55,906 bases of DNA from Prolixibacteraceae bacterium (GTDB taxonomy: Bacteria; Bacteroidota; Bacteroidia; Bacteroidales; Prolixibacteraceae): NCBI GenBank assembly GCA_947475715.1, contig CANJNY010000018.1, positions 1-55,906 on the forward strand. Reading direction: 5' to 3'. The notes beneath the pieces are model-generated. The model was not told where the DNA came from. It did not search any database and saw nothing but the letters and a program-made list of their open reading frames with translations. The position numbers were made by a program, and so were the translations under genes. Within the stretch, counting starts at the first letter, position 1, and each line of letters opens with the position of its first letter. Below are positions 26,965 to 36,165 of this stretch, piece after piece.

Positions 26965-27840
26965 ATGAAAGGAATAATACTTGCAGGGGGATCGGGAACC
27001 CGTTTGTATCCGATTACTAAAGGGGTATCCAAACAGCTTTTGCCTGTCTATGACAAACCAATGGTCTATTATCCCCTGTCAACCCTGATGCTTTCCGGAA
27101 TAAGAGATATTCTTCTGATCTCTACTCCTGAAGATATCGGCATGTATGAGCGGTTACTTGGAACCGGAAAGGATTGGGGAATTGAGATCAGCTATAAAGT
27201 TCAGCCTTCACCGGACGGTCTTGCACAAGCCTTTCTTTTGGGTGAGGAATTTATAGGTTCGGATGACGTGTGTCTGGTTCTGGGAGATAATATTTTCTAT
27301 GGTTATGGATTTTCAGGGATGCTTCATGAATCGGTCGAATTGGTAAGAACCGAGCAAAAAGCGGTAATCTTTGGATATGTAGTTTCGGATCCCGAACGTT
27401 ATGGTGTTGCAGAGATAGACCAGGGGGGAAACGTCCTTTCAATTGAGGAAAAACCCATGGAGCCCAAATCGAATTATGCAGTTGTGGGACTCTATTTTTA
27501 TCCTAACTCTGTAATCGAAGTTGCTAAAAAAATAAAACCTTCACCCCGTGGCGAACTGGAGATAACGACTGTAAATCAGGAATATATGAATAATAAGCAG
27601 TTAAAGCTTTCTACAATGGGACGTGGCTTTGCATGGCTGGATACCGGAACTCATACCTCATTGATGCAGGCTTCAAATTTTATCGAAACCATCGAAACAC
27701 GTCAGGGATTAAAAGTCGCCTGCCCAGAAGAGATTGCATACAACAATGGATGGATCTCGAAAGATCAGTTGATTGTACTTGCCCAGCCGATGATTAAAAA
27801 CCAATACGGACAATACCTGATGCGACTTGCAGCGGATTAA
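26965..27840 (+). CDS. rfbA: Glucose-1-phosphate thymidylyltransferase (RmlA/RfbA)
   Basis: Makes dTDP-glucose from dTTP and glucose-1-phosphate, the first step of dTDP-L-rhamnose synthesis. The 291-residue protein has the expected length. The nucleotide-binding loop [13 protein letters not shown] with following Lys ([12 protein letters not shown]), the [11 protein letters not shown] sugar-binding stretch, LGDNIFYG (metal Asp) and EEKP are all present. It is followed 24 nt later by rfbC. rfbB and rfbD, needed to finish rhamnose, are not in the window. No exact promoter box is seen between it and the VanZ-like gene, so it may share that promoter. Confidence 0.95.
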   Translation: MKGIILAGGSGTRLYPITKGVSKQLLPVYDKPMVYYPLSTLMLSGIRDILLISTPEDIGMYERLLGTGKDWGIEISYKVQPSPDGLAQAFLLGEEFIGSDDVCLVLGDNIFYGYGFSGMLHESVELVRTEQKAVIFGYVVSDPERYGVAEIDQGGNVLSIEEKPMEPKSNYAVVGLYFYPNSVIEVAKKIKPSPRGELEITTVNQEYMNNKQLKLSTMGRGFAWLDTGTHTSLMQASNFIETIETRQGLKVACPEEIAYNNGWISKDQLIVLAQPMIKNQYGQYLMRLAAD

Positions 27841-27864
27841 CAGATCAGGAATAAAATAATTTTA

Positions 27865-28428
27865 ATGAAAGTAATAGAAACTAAAATACCAGAAGTATTA
27901 ATCTTTGAACCTGATGTGTTTGGAGACCATCGCGGCTACTTTTTTGAATCATTCCGCAGAGATATTTTCGAAAAACATACCAGTGAAGTTCATTTTGTTC
28001 AGGATAATCAGTCCAAATCGGGATTTGGGGTTCTGCGGGGACTTCATTTTCAAAAACCCCCTTTTACTCAGGCAAAACTGGTTCAGTGCCTTCAGGGCGA
28101 AGTCCTTGACATCGCAGTCGATCTGAGAATTGGTTCCCCAACCTATGGGGAGCATGTTGCTGTCCGCCTTTCGGAATCAAACCATAATCAGCTTTACGTA
28201 CCGCGAGGATTTGCACATGGATTTGCAGTACTCAGTGATACTGCCGTATTTTCATATAAATGTGATAATTATTATAATCCTCGGGCCGATGGAGGGCTGA
28301 TCTATAATGATCCTGCCATAAATATTGACTGGATACTCACACCTGATGAGATTAAACTTTCGGAAAAAGATACGCACCTTCCATCATTTGACCAAATTAA
28401 CTGTTTTGAATATAAATATTTCAGATAA
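27865..28428 (+). CDS. rfbC: dTDP-4-dehydrorhamnose 3,5-epimerase (RmlC/RfbC)
   Basis: 187-residue cupin-fold epimerase acting on dTDP-4-keto-6-deoxyglucose. Motifs are FFESF near the N-terminus, VLRGLHFQ with the catalytic His, AKLVQC, VPRGFAHGF and FSYKCDNYY with the conserved Tyr region. It is the last clear gene of this polysaccharide block, as the next gene encodes an unrelated lipoprotein after 130 nt. The minimal rfbA-rfbC pair without rfbB/rfbD means the pathway is completed elsewhere or that the locus only boosts two steps. Confidence 0.95.
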   Translation: MKVIETKIPEVLIFEPDVFGDHRGYFFESFRRDIFEKHTSEVHFVQDNQSKSGFGVLRGLHFQKPPFTQAKLVQCLQGEVLDIAVDLRIGSPTYGEHVAVRLSESNHNQLYVPRGFAHGFAVLSDTAVFSYKCDNYYNPRADGGLIYNDPAINIDWILTPDEIKLSEKDTHLPSFDQINCFEYKYFR

Positions 28429-28558
28429 TGGTTAGGGTGAAAACGGAATTGTTAAATTTACCAATTAGTTTTTCAAAAATTCATTGTAATTTAATCATTT
28501 TCATATAAATCCTGCTATAGATAACTCCAGGAAAACCACACTATAAAAACAGAAACAC

Positions 28559-29026
28559 ATGAAGTTTATATTTAAATATCTGATCGTTTTATCTGTACTG
28601 ATAAATCTTGTTACTGGTTGTTCAAAGGGGGGAAGTAATCCCCCTGTTGTGGTCCCGGACATTACAAAACCGACAATTTCGATAACAAAACCTGCTGCAG
28701 GACAGAATTTCGTTGCAGGGAACACCATCCCGTTTGAGGTCACTTTTACAGACAACGAAGCTCTTAAGAATTACGATGTTACCATTAGCAAAAATACATT
28801 AGGTAGTCTGGCACTTAAAAATGTTCCAACATCCGTACCGTTTACCTATACCCGTACAACATCAGGAATAAGCGGTAAATCACAAACAATTACAATTACA
28901 GATATTATCTTGCCTGCAAATACCGCAACCCAAATTATAACTGTCGGATCGTATAATATCAAAGTGAACTGTAGTGACGCATCAAGCAATGCCACCTCTC
29001 AAACTCTGGTTATAAATATTAACTAA
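28559..29026 (+). CDS. Small lipoprotein with Ig-like domain (DUF4625-like)
   Basis: 155-residue protein with a lipoprotein signal (KYLIVLSVLINLVTGC, lipid Cys about 21) and a Ser/Gly/Pro linker. One beta-sandwich follows, beginning PTISITKPAAGQNFVAGNTI and running to a final SDASSNATSQTLVINI strand. The layout matches DUF4625-type Ig-like lipoproteins of Bacteroidota, which have no known activity. A strong terminator directly follows, so it is a monocistronic or end-of-operon gene. No exact promoter box was found in the 130 nt upstream. Confidence 0.75.
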   Translation: MKFIFKYLIVLSVLINLVTGCSKGGSNPPVVVPDITKPTISITKPAAGQNFVAGNTIPFEVTFTDNEALKNYDVTISKNTLGSLALKNVPTSVPFTYTRTTSGISGKSQTITITDIILPANTATQIITVGSYNIKVNCSDASSNATSQTLVININ

Positions 29027-29084
29027 TCGAATTCTTTGCTGAAAAATCCCAAGTTTATTTTTTAGAAACACAGATCGCAATATA

Positions 29085-29115
29085 AAATAACTGGTTCAAT
29101 GCCAGTTATTTTTTT
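29085..29115 (+). terminator. Intrinsic terminator after the lipoprotein gene
   Basis: Perfect 10-bp stem (AAATAACTGG with CCAGTTATTT) and a 7-nt loop, followed immediately by a T tract. It lies 58 nt beyond the stop at 29026 and just before the next promoter box. Confidence 0.88.
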
Positions 29116-29128
29116 AAGATTTTTCATG

Positions 29129-29136
29129 TAAGTTTG
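29129..29136 (+). promoter_or_regulatory. -7 box for the class A penicillin-binding protein gene
   Basis: TAAGTTTG, an exact TAnnTTTG match, 23 nt before the ATG at 29159 and 13 nt after the preceding terminator, so it separates the two transcription units. Confidence 0.65.
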
Positions 29137-29158
29137 CAGGACTCAAATAAATCTGTTT

Positions 29159-31507
29159 ATGACTGAAAAAGATCATCTGTTTCAAAAGTATATTAAAATA
29201 TTCTGGAGTCTGTTTGGAATAGGTATTCTAATGATTATCACACTATTTAGCCTTGTCGCCAATGGCAAGCTCGGTTTTATGCCTTCACTCTCGGAACTTG
29301 AAAATATTGAAACATCATTGGCCTCAGAGGTATATTCCTGCGACAGTATCGTAATTCGTAAATTCTTTTATAAAGAGAACCGTACTTTTGTCCCTTATGA
29401 ACAGATCAGTCCAAATGTAATCAACGCCCTTATTGCTACCGAAGATGAGCGCTTTTACAACCACTCCGGGATTGACCTCCGTGGTTTATTCAGGGTTGCC
29501 AAAGGGGTACTTACAGGTAACGAGAGCTCTGGAGGAGGAAGTACAATCAGTCAGCAATTAGCAAAAATGTTGTTTCCCCGTGAGGAGATGGATCATAAAA
29601 TAAATCTGGCATTCCGTAAATTCAGGGAATGGGTTATCGCAGTCAAACTGGAACGCAACTTTACCAAAGAGGAGATTCTGACCATGTACCTCAATAAGTT
29701 TGATTTTCTAAATCTTGCCGTTGGAATAAAATCTGCTGCTCAGATCTATTTTGGAACGACTCCTGATCTCCTTACCATGGATCAGGCGGCAATGCTTATC
29801 GGAATGGCAAAAAATCCTTCGTTATTTAATCCGATTCGTCGTCCTGAGATTGTAAAACAACGGAGAAATATTGTACTTGATCAGGTTCGCAAATTCGGCA
29901 CTATTTCGGCGGCTGAGTTTAATACACTAAAAGCGAATCCACTAACTTTGAATTACCACAAAGAGGATTTCAAATCCAGTCCCGGCATCTATTTTACAGA
30001 ATATCTTCGGACCACCCTGATGGCACAGAAACCCGACCGTAATAAATATGGTGCATGGCAAAACCAGCAATTCCATGAAGATTCGATTGAATGGGCTACA
30101 AATCCCTTATATGGCTGGTGTCACAAGAATCCAAAAACTGACGGAACACCTTATAATATCCATTCTGATGGATTGAAGATCTATTCAACCATTGACATGC
30201 GGATGCAGAAATATGCCGAATATGCTATCCGTCAGCATCTGAGCAAAGAAATTCAGCCCGTCTTCAATCAACGCCTAAGAGGATTGCGTAATCGACCTTT
30301 CCCAAATGCAATGTCTGATGAAGAGTCCCGAAACCTGCTCAATATGGTGGTTAAACAAAGTGAGCATTATCGCCTGCTTAAGAGCCAGGGTTTGAATCAG
30401 GAGGAGATTCTTAAGGAGTTCAAAAAGCCTGCAGAAATGACCGTATTCAGCTGGCGCGGAGAGATTGACACCACAATGACTCCACTTGATTCGGTAAAAT
30501 ACACCCTTGGATTTCTAAGGTCTGCAATGATGACGATGGAGACGAAGAGCGGTCATGTAAAGGCATGGGTGGGTGGTCCAAATTACAAGTATTTTATGTA
30601 TGATATGGTAAAGCTTGGGAAAAGACAGGTAGGATCAACGGTAAAACCATTTCTCTACACCCTGGCGATGCAAAATGGTTACTCACCTTGTACTATGGTT
30701 CCCAACGCCGAACAGACTTTTTATCTGGCCGACGGAACTACCTGGACTGCAAAGAATTCAGGCAGTACAGATTACGACGGACAGATGGTTACTCTTAAAT
30801 GGGGACTTGCCAACTCTGTGAACCAGGTTTCCGGATGGGTTATGAAGCAGTTTAATCCTGAATCGATGGCCAATATGATGCGTAAAATGGGAATTACAAG
30901 TCCTATTGATGCGGTCCCCTCGATGTTCTTAGGAACATCGGATGTAACGATCTATGAAATGGTGGGTGCTTATGGTACTTTTGCGAATCATGGAGTTTAT
31001 ACCAAACCAATTTTTGTAACCCGTATCGAAGATAAGAATGGAAATATCCTTGCACGTTTCTCTCCTGATCACCACGACGCGATTGATGCCAAAACAGCTT
31101 ATTTAATGCTCAATCTCATGGAAGGTGTTGTGAATGAAGGAACAAGCCAGCGACTACGACGTGAAGGACTGATTTATGGAAATCTGACAGCCGACATTGC
31201 TGGTAAAACGGGAACAACACAAAATCAATCCGACGGATGGTTTATGGGAATTACCCCTGAATTGGTTACCGGGGTATGGACAGGCGGTGATTTACGAGCC
31301 ATACATTTTGAAGGGTTAACCATGGGACAGGGTGCCAATATGGCCTTACCTGTATATGGTTATTTTATGAATAAACTTTATCGCGATCATACGCTGGGTT
31401 ATTCACAGGATACCCATTTTGAAGTTCCGGAGGGAGTCCGCATGAATCTTGATTGTTCGAAGATGATGAAACAAGATAAGCATGAGAGTGAAACTGAATT
31501 CTTTTAA
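29159..31507 (+). CDS. Class A penicillin-binding protein (PBP1A type), peptidoglycan polymerase/transpeptidase
   Basis: 782-residue bifunctional peptidoglycan synthase. An N-terminal membrane anchor (about 15-36) is followed by a GT51 glycosyltransferase domain, with ATEDERFYNHSGID holding the catalytic Glu and GGGSTISQQLAKML. The transpeptidase domain has the SxxK box GSTVKPF, the SxN-type box ANSVNQ and the KTG box AGKTGTTQNQSDGWF. It builds and crosslinks glycan strands on the outer face of the inner membrane. Length and motif order are normal. It has its own promoter and is convergent with ispG. No divisome genes are adjacent. Confidence 0.95.
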   Translation: MTEKDHLFQKYIKIFWSLFGIGILMIITLFSLVANGKLGFMPSLSELENIETSLASEVYSCDSIVIRKFFYKENRTFVPYEQISPNVINALIATEDERFYNHSGIDLRGLFRVAKGVLTGNESSGGGSTISQQLAKMLFPREEMDHKINLAFRKFREWVIAVKLERNFTKEEILTMYLNKFDFLNLAVGIKSAAQIYFGTTPDLLTMDQAAMLIGMAKNPSLFNPIRRPEIVKQRRNIVLDQVRKFGTISAAEFNTLKANPLTLNYHKEDFKSSPGIYFTEYLRTTLMAQKPDRNKYGAWQNQQFHEDSIEWATNPLYGWCHKNPKTDGTPYNIHSDGLKIYSTIDMRMQKYAEYAIRQHLSKEIQPVFNQRLRGLRNRPFPNAMSDEESRNLLNMVVKQSEHYRLLKSQGLNQEEILKEFKKPAEMTVFSWRGEIDTTMTPLDSVKYTLGFLRSAMMTMETKSGHVKAWVGGPNYKYFMYDMVKLGKRQVGSTVKPFLYTLAMQNGYSPCTMVPNAEQTFYLADGTTWTAKNSGSTDYDGQMVTLKWGLANSVNQVSGWVMKQFNPESMANMMRKMGITSPIDAVPSMFLGTSDVTIYEMVGAYGTFANHGVYTKPIFVTRIEDKNGNILARFSPDHHDAIDAKTAYLMLNLMEGVVNEGTSQRLRREGLIYGNLTADIAGKTGTTQNQSDGWFMGITPELVTGVWTGGDLRAIHFEGLTMGQGANMALPVYGYFMNKLYRDHTLGYSQDTHFEVPEGVRMNLDCSKMMKQDKHESETEFF

Positions 31508-31530
31508 GCCGATCAGAGGCTAATTAAACT

Positions 31531-31557
31531 AAAAACCTTTTGTCAGGCCGGGTTTTT
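31531..31557 (+). terminator. Weak terminator between convergent PBP and ispG genes
   Basis: AAAAACC and GGTTTTT form a 7-bp AT-rich stem around a 13-nt loop. The loop contains the ispG stop codon (31543-31545), so the element overlaps the 3' end of ispG. Stem stability is low. Confidence 0.4.
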
Positions 31558-33396
31558 CCATTCCCCATATTCCATTATAAGCTTTTTAAGCTCCTCAACT
31601 GCGTTTTCGGCATCTACGTGCCGTTTAATGAGTTTCTGCCCTTTATAAAGATTGATTTTCCCTTTTCCGGAACCCACAAAACCGTAATCGACATCCCCCA
31701 TTTCACCGGGACCGTTGACGACACAACCCATAATTCCAATCTTCAGATTCTTTAAATGATCAAAGTTCCGTTTGATCTCTGCCAAAGTATCCCTTAAATC
31801 AAAAAGAGTCCGCCCGCAACCGGGGCAGGAGATAAACTCAGTATTGGTAACACGCATACGGCTGGCCTGAAGAATTCCGAAGGCCAGATTCTTCAACTCA
31901 TTGTACCCTGTATTCCCTTCATTGGTAAGGAGAATTCCATCCCCATATCCATCAATAAAAAGCCCTCCAAGATCAGTTGAAGCCCGAATAAGCAAATCCT
32001 CGTAATTATTTAAGCTGTAAGTGCGGTGGAGAATTACCGGGCACTTACAAATATGAGCATCCAGTTCCATGAAAAAAGCCCTCATCTCGGCGGAACAATT
32101 CAGATTATCACTCTCCATAATCAGGATAACCTTCCGCTCTCTTTTGAGTTTCTCAATAATTTCGGGATTCTCCGTTTTAAAAATGTCATACTCCCTTTTA
32201 TTAACCCTTACAAAACGCATTTGCCCGGTGTAATTGTCATTAAAAAGATAATCTTCACACGAAAGAATCGGATACGATTTATTGCCCCGATCAAGAATTC
32301 GTTTGCCATCGTAGAAATACTCCGGTTCGATACCGGAATTCAATGTCCGTACCTCTTCTCTTGTATAATTATTCAGACTGCCGATTACAACTGCCGGCTT
32401 TTTACCCCCAACATCATTCACCGGCCGGCTCGAGCGCCGTTCATATTCAAATGGATTCGTCTGAGCAACAAGAGGTGCTTTGATGGGAGCATGATTCTCT
32501 CTGCCTTGAAACACATTAACTAACTTACGGGCAAAGGGGATCTCTGATGCCGGATCTTCGGTAAGGGAGATCCGGATCGTATCTCCGATCCCATCCGCAA
32601 GAAGTGCCCCCGACCCAACAGCCGATTTAATTCTCCCGTCTTCACCCGCTCCGGCCTCTGTTACACCGATGTGGAACGGATAATTCATATCCTCAAGCCG
32701 CATTCTGTAATTCATCAACCTAACGGTATAGACCATTGTACGGGTATTGCTCGACTTAATGGAAATTACAATATTATGATATTCTTCCCTTTTGCATATT
32801 CTTAAAAACTCCATAACAGACTCTACGATTCCGGCAGGAGTATCTCCATACCGACTCATAATCCGGTCTGAGAGTGAACCCTGATTGGCCCCAATGCGAA
32901 GGGCAGTGCCACGTGCTTTACATTCGGTAATAAACGGAATAAAACGTTCTTCTATTTTTGCAAGTTCCTCAAGATATTGCTCATTGGTATAGAGCAGATG
33001 TTCAAATTTGGCCCGCTTATCGTAAAAATTCCCCGGGTTGATCCTAACTTTACGCACATACTTAATTGCGATATTGGCAGCAGCAGGATTAAAATGAACA
33101 TCGGCTACCAGTGGATTGAGGTAACCCCGATGATCTAATTCGGCCCTTATATTCTTGAGATTCTCAGCTTCTCTGACTCCCTGAACGGTTACTCTTACAA
33201 AATCAGCACCGGCCTCCAGAATTCGAATAACCTGGCTCACTGTATTCTCAGTATCTTTTGTGTCAGTATCGGTCATCGATTGCAACCGGATGGGATACAT
33301 ACCACCCATGGTCACCATACCAATTTTAACGATTGCGGTATCCTGCCTCTTAAATCTTAAAAGGGAATCAATATAATTAAAATTCTGATTCTTCAT
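31543..33396 (-). CDS. ispG: 4-hydroxy-3-methylbut-2-en-1-yl diphosphate synthase (IspG/GcpE), long three-domain form
   Basis: Iron-sulfur enzyme of the MEP isoprenoid pathway converting MEcPP to HMBPP. The 617-residue protein is far longer than the 370-residue E. coli enzyme. It has the TIM-barrel domain (about 1-290, with SMTDTDTKDTENT), an extra inserted domain (about 300-500) as in plants, Chlamydia and Bacteroidota, and the C-terminal [4Fe-4S] domain with CPGCGRTLFDL and GCVVNGPGEMG providing the cluster cysteines. The ATG at 33396 is preceded by an exact promoter box. The gene is solitary and divergent from gldA. Confidence 0.96.
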   Translation of the reverse strand: MKNQNFNYIDSLLRFKRQDTAIVKIGMVTMGGMYPIRLQSMTDTDTKDTENTVSQVIRILEAGADFVRVTVQGVREAENLKNIRAELDHRGYLNPLVADVHFNPAAANIAIKYVRKVRINPGNFYDKRAKFEHLLYTNEQYLEELAKIEERFIPFITECKARGTALRIGANQGSLSDRIMSRYGDTPAGIVESVMEFLRICKREEYHNIVISIKSSNTRTMVYTVRLMNYRMRLEDMNYPFHIGVTEAGAGEDGRIKSAVGSGALLADGIGDTIRISLTEDPASEIPFARKLVNVFQGRENHAPIKAPLVAQTNPFEYERRSSRPVNDVGGKKPAVVIGSLNNYTREEVRTLNSGIEPEYFYDGKRILDRGNKSYPILSCEDYLFNDNYTGQMRFVRVNKREYDIFKTENPEIIEKLKRERKVILIMESDNLNCSAEMRAFFMELDAHICKCPVILHRTYSLNNYEDLLIRASTDLGGLFIDGYGDGILLTNEGNTGYNELKNLAFGILQASRMRVTNTEFISCPGCGRTLFDLRDTLAEIKRNFDHLKNLKIGIMGCVVNGPGEMGDVDYGFVGSGKGKINLYKGQKLIKRHVDAENAVEELKKLIMEYGEWKNPA

Positions 33397-33427
33397 GTCG
33401 CTTATCTGTTATGTACGCTAGCCACCG

Positions 33428-33435
33428 CAAAATTA
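33428..33435 (-). promoter_or_regulatory. -7 box for ispG
   Basis: The minus strand reads TAATTTTG, an exact TAnnTTTG match, 31 nt before the ispG ATG. Confidence 0.6.
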
Positions 33436-33501
33436 TTCTTTATTTCGGATATTCGAGCCGCGGATAATTAACAAAAGGGGATCTAAGTCATGATTTTGAA
33501 T

Positions 33502-33509
33502 TAGATTTG
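33502..33509 (+). promoter_or_regulatory. -7 box for gldA
   Basis: TAGATTTG, an exact TAnnTTTG match, 16 nt before the ATG at 33526, which would give a very short leader of about 10 nt. Confidence 0.55.
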
Positions 33510-33525
33510 TTGAAAAATAACACCA

Positions 33526-34431
33526 ATGTCAGTACAATTAGAATTAGTTACAAAAGCATACGGAAATCAGCGAGCACTTGACAACGTTTCAGTTACTGTT
33601 AATTCAGGTGAGATCGTTGGAATCCTGGGTCCCAACGGGGCTGGAAAGTCCACAATGATGAAAATAATAACCGGTTTTATCTCTCCTGACAGGGGTATTG
33701 TTCGGGTAAATGGAGTGCTGGTTGGAGAACACAGCCTCGGGATCAGAAGACAGATTGGATATCTGCCTGAAAATAATCCGCTCTATACGGACCTCTATAT
33801 TGAAGAATATCTCAAATATGTTGCCGGGCTTTACAAGCTTAAAACGATCAATAAACGGGTAAAAGAGATCATTGAATTAACCGGACTGGAAGTGGAAAAA
33901 CATAAAAAAATCGGAGAACTGTCCAAAGGATACAGACAGCGTGTAGGAATTGCCCAGGCCTTAATTCACGATCCATCGGTACTCATTCTGGACGAACCAA
34001 CCTCCGGCCTCGATCCGTTCCAATTGGTTGAAATCCGGCAATTAATACGAAATATCAGTAAAAATAAAACAGTAATTCTCTCCACCCATATTATGCAGGA
34101 AGTGGAAGCATTGTGTGACCGAATTATTATTATTAACCGGGGCAGGATTGTAGCTACAGATTCTCCCGAAAATATTAAAAAACGCTCAACAGCTGTTTCA
34201 CAAACAATTCTGGTTGAATTCCAGGAGATTTTCCCACCTGAAAGCTTATTAAACATTGAAGGTGTTACAGATATCAAACCCGGCACGGATAACACGTTCC
34301 TGGTCTATGGAAATGATAAGGATCTCCGGTCCTCTATTTTCCATTTTGCAGTGGCTAATGGCTTAACTATTCTAACACTCAAAAGAGAGGAGTCCACTCT
34401 TGAAAATGTATTTCTGGAAATAATTAAATAG
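33526..34431 (+). CDS. gldA: GldA-like ABC transporter ATP-binding protein
   Basis: 301-residue ATPase with Walker A GPNGAGKST (35-43), Q-loop region IGYLPENNPLY, signature LSKGYRQRVGIAQALI, Walker B VLILDEPTSGLDP and switch STHIMQEVEALCD. About 70 C-terminal residues follow the ATPase core, as in GldA. In gliding Bacteroidota GldA works with the permease pair GldF/GldG. No such permease follows here (the next gene is metK after 385 nt), so motility cannot be inferred; non-gliding relatives keep the gene. Closest alternative: a generic ABC-2 export ATPase. Confidence 0.82.
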   Translation: MSVQLELVTKAYGNQRALDNVSVTVNSGEIVGILGPNGAGKSTMMKIITGFISPDRGIVRVNGVLVGEHSLGIRRQIGYLPENNPLYTDLYIEEYLKYVAGLYKLKTINKRVKEIIELTGLEVEKHKKIGELSKGYRQRVGIAQALIHDPSVLILDEPTSGLDPFQLVEIRQLIRNISKNKTVILSTHIMQEVEALCDRIIIINRGRIVATDSPENIKKRSTAVSQTILVEFQEIFPPESLLNIEGVTDIKPGTDNTFLVYGNDKDLRSSIFHFAVANGLTILTLKREESTLENVFLEIIK

Positions 34432-34660
34432 GATTGAACACCGGAATCAAAATCTGGCTCATTTAAAATTTATCCAAATCAGTCATCTGAGACAGATTAA
34501 ATTGCTTAACAATCAGGGTAAAGCCTTCCGCCAAGTATTTTTTTAAGAAGATGCCCTGTTATAGATTACATAATTATAGCCATGTGAACAGATCTAAATC
34601 TTTAGAACGGGAGATTTTTAATTTGATGCTAACAACATGCCATTTTCAAAAAAAAAGATC
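34432..34660. other. Intergenic AT-rich stretch between gldA and the metK promoter
   Basis: This is the first 229 nt of the 385-nt gap. I see no coding signal, no convincing terminator hairpin for gldA (only a T7 run near 34540) and no repeat. Confidence 0.4.
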
Positions 34661-34668
34661 TATCTTTG
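34661..34668 (+). promoter_or_regulatory. -7 box for metK
   Basis: TATCTTTG, an exact TAnnTTTG match, 149 nt before the metK ATG. Transcription would begin about 34675, which places the whole structured region at the 5' end of the mRNA. Confidence 0.65.
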
Positions 34669-34669
34669 C

Positions 34670-34771
34670 AACTAATTAGTGGATAAATTTGATTGATTGC
34701 AACCACGGAAAAAAATGCTAAACCAAATGCTTTGGATTCTTTCCTTTCAATCAAATATCCCCAAATTAGTT
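34670..34771 (+). ncRNA. Structured metK 5' leader, candidate SAM-responsive riboswitch
   Basis: Two mutually exclusive folds are visible. Fold 1, a long hairpin: 34670-34677 pairs with 34764-34771 (8 bp), and 34681-34684 plus 34687-34696 pair with 34747-34756 plus 34757-34760 (14 bp, two-base bulge). Fold 2, compact: GTGG (34679-34682) pairs with CCAC (34703-34706) closing a U-rich loop that ends TTGCAA, followed by an A-run and TGCTAAA (34716-34722). The order GTGG, TTGCA, CCACG, A-run, GCTAAA resembles the SAM-II aptamer as I remember it. However, the P1 helix is only 4 bp, the pseudoknot pairing is weak and the ATG is 95 nt away. A small hairpin CCAAA-TGC-TTTGG lies between. The gene served makes SAM, which supports a SAM switch; the class is uncertain. 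Confidence 0.45.
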
Positions 34772-34816
34772 TTAATTATTAATTGACCTGAGCAATCAGA
34801 TCATAAAATCTTATTT

Positions 34817-36106
34817 ATGGGATATCTTTTTACCTCGGAATCGGTGTCAGAAGGGCACCCGGATAAAGTAGCCGATCAAATCTCGGATGCGGTACTTGAT
34901 GAATTTTTAGCTTACGATCCCAACTCGAAAGTAGCTTGCGAAACACTTGTAACAACAGGGCAGGTTATTTTAGCTGGAGAGATAAAATCACAAACTTACG
35001 TAGATGTGCGGGAGGTTGCCCGCAGGGTAATTAACAGAATCGGGTACACTAAGGCTGAATATCAGTTTGATGGTGATTCATGCGGGGTACTTACAGCCTT
35101 ACACGAACAATCTCCCGATATTAATCGTGGGGTAGACAAGATTGACCGCGAAAATCAGGGTGCAGGAGACCAGGGGATGATGTTTGGTTATGCATCGTCT
35201 GAAACTGCAAACTACATGCCCCTTTCTCTTGATTTATCTCATTTATTATTGCAGGAATTGGCAGTGATTCGTCGTGCCGGAATCGTGATGACCTACCTTC
35301 GTCCCGATTCAAAATCTCAGGTTACGATCGAATACGACAATGACAACAAACCGGTTAAGGTGCACACCATTGTTGTTTCAACACAGCATGACGAATTTCT
35401 TAATCCGGAAAATAATTCCCCTGAGGCACAGGCAAAAACGGATCAGGCCATGTGCGACAAGATCAAAGCGGATGTCGAGAAATATCTGATTCCTGCAATC
35501 CTGGTAAAACTACCGGCACAAATTCAGCACTTATTTAAGGCAGGGTACATTCTGTATGTCAACCCTACCGGAAAATTTGTAATCGGTGGTCCGCATGGGG
35601 ATACCGGGCTCACAGGGCGGAAAATCATTGTTGATACTTATGGTGGCAAAGGGGCCCACGGTGGTGGTGCATTCTCAGGCAAAGACCCATCAAAGGTAGA
35701 CCGTTCTGCCGCATACGCAGCACGACACATTGCAAAAAATATGGTTGCCGCAGGAATTGCAGAGGAAATATTAGTCCAGCTCGCCTATGCTATTGGTGTT
35801 GCAAAACCGGTAAATATCTATGTAAATACTTACGGTACTGCAAAAATAGCTTTATCAGATGGCGAGATTGCAGAGAAAATCAACTCCTTGTTTGATCTTC
35901 GTCCATATGCTATCGAAGAGCGGCTAAAACTGCGTAATCCGATTTATGAGGAGACTGCAGCTTACGGTCACATGGGGCGCACTCCGCAAATCGTTACGAA
36001 GAAATACTCGTCTCCATATTTTGGAAACATGACTAAAGAGGTTGAACTCTTTACCTGGGAAAAACTCGATTATGTCGACAAAATACAGTCGGCATTTGGT
36101 GTATAA
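34817..36106 (+). CDS. metK: S-adenosylmethionine synthetase
   Basis: Makes SAM from methionine and ATP in the cytoplasm. The 429-residue protein shows all family signatures: [18 protein letters not shown] (N-terminal ATP/Mg residues), [12 protein letters not shown] (signature 1), [20 protein letters not shown], and [19 protein letters not shown] (signature 2). Length is typical for Bacteroidota. It is preceded by a long structured leader with an exact promoter box and followed by a bidirectional terminator, so it is a single-gene transcription unit, probably feedback-controlled. Confidence 0.97.
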   Translation: MGYLFTSESVSEGHPDKVADQISDAVLDEFLAYDPNSKVACETLVTTGQVILAGEIKSQTYVDVREVARRVINRIGYTKAEYQFDGDSCGVLTALHEQSPDINRGVDKIDRENQGAGDQGMMFGYASSETANYMPLSLDLSHLLLQELAVIRRAGIVMTYLRPDSKSQVTIEYDNDNKPVKVHTIVVSTQHDEFLNPENNSPEAQAKTDQAMCDKIKADVEKYLIPAILVKLPAQIQHLFKAGYILYVNPTGKFVIGGPHGDTGLTGRKIIVDTYGGKGAHGGGAFSGKDPSKVDRSAAYAARHIAKNMVAAGIAEEILVQLAYAIGVAKPVNIYVNTYGTAKIALSDGEIAEKINSLFDLRPYAIEERLKLRNPIYEETAAYGHMGRTPQIVTKKYSSPYFGNMTKEVELFTWEKLDYVDKIQSAFGV

Positions 36107-36107
36107 C

Positions 36108-36163
36108 TTTTAAACCCCGAAGGTTTCGAAAACCTTCGGGGTTTAAAAAACCTTCGGGGTTTA
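36108..36163. terminator. Bidirectional terminator between metK and the metal-efflux operon
   Basis: Arms at 36108-36126 and 36130-36148 form a perfect 19-bp stem around a 3-nt loop with a CCCCGAAGG core. A third partial arm (ACCTTCGGGGTTT, 36150-36162) repeats the right arm and is followed by ATTTC. It lies 2 nt after the metK stop and 3 nt before the end of the convergent outer-membrane gene. The extra arm can pair with the left arm as an alternative. Confidence 0.85.
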
Positions 36164-36165
36164 TT

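Noticed and set aside
33526-34431. Evidence for gliding motility from gldA
   Set aside because: No other gld or spr genes are in the window, and gldA-like ATPases occur in non-gliding relatives.
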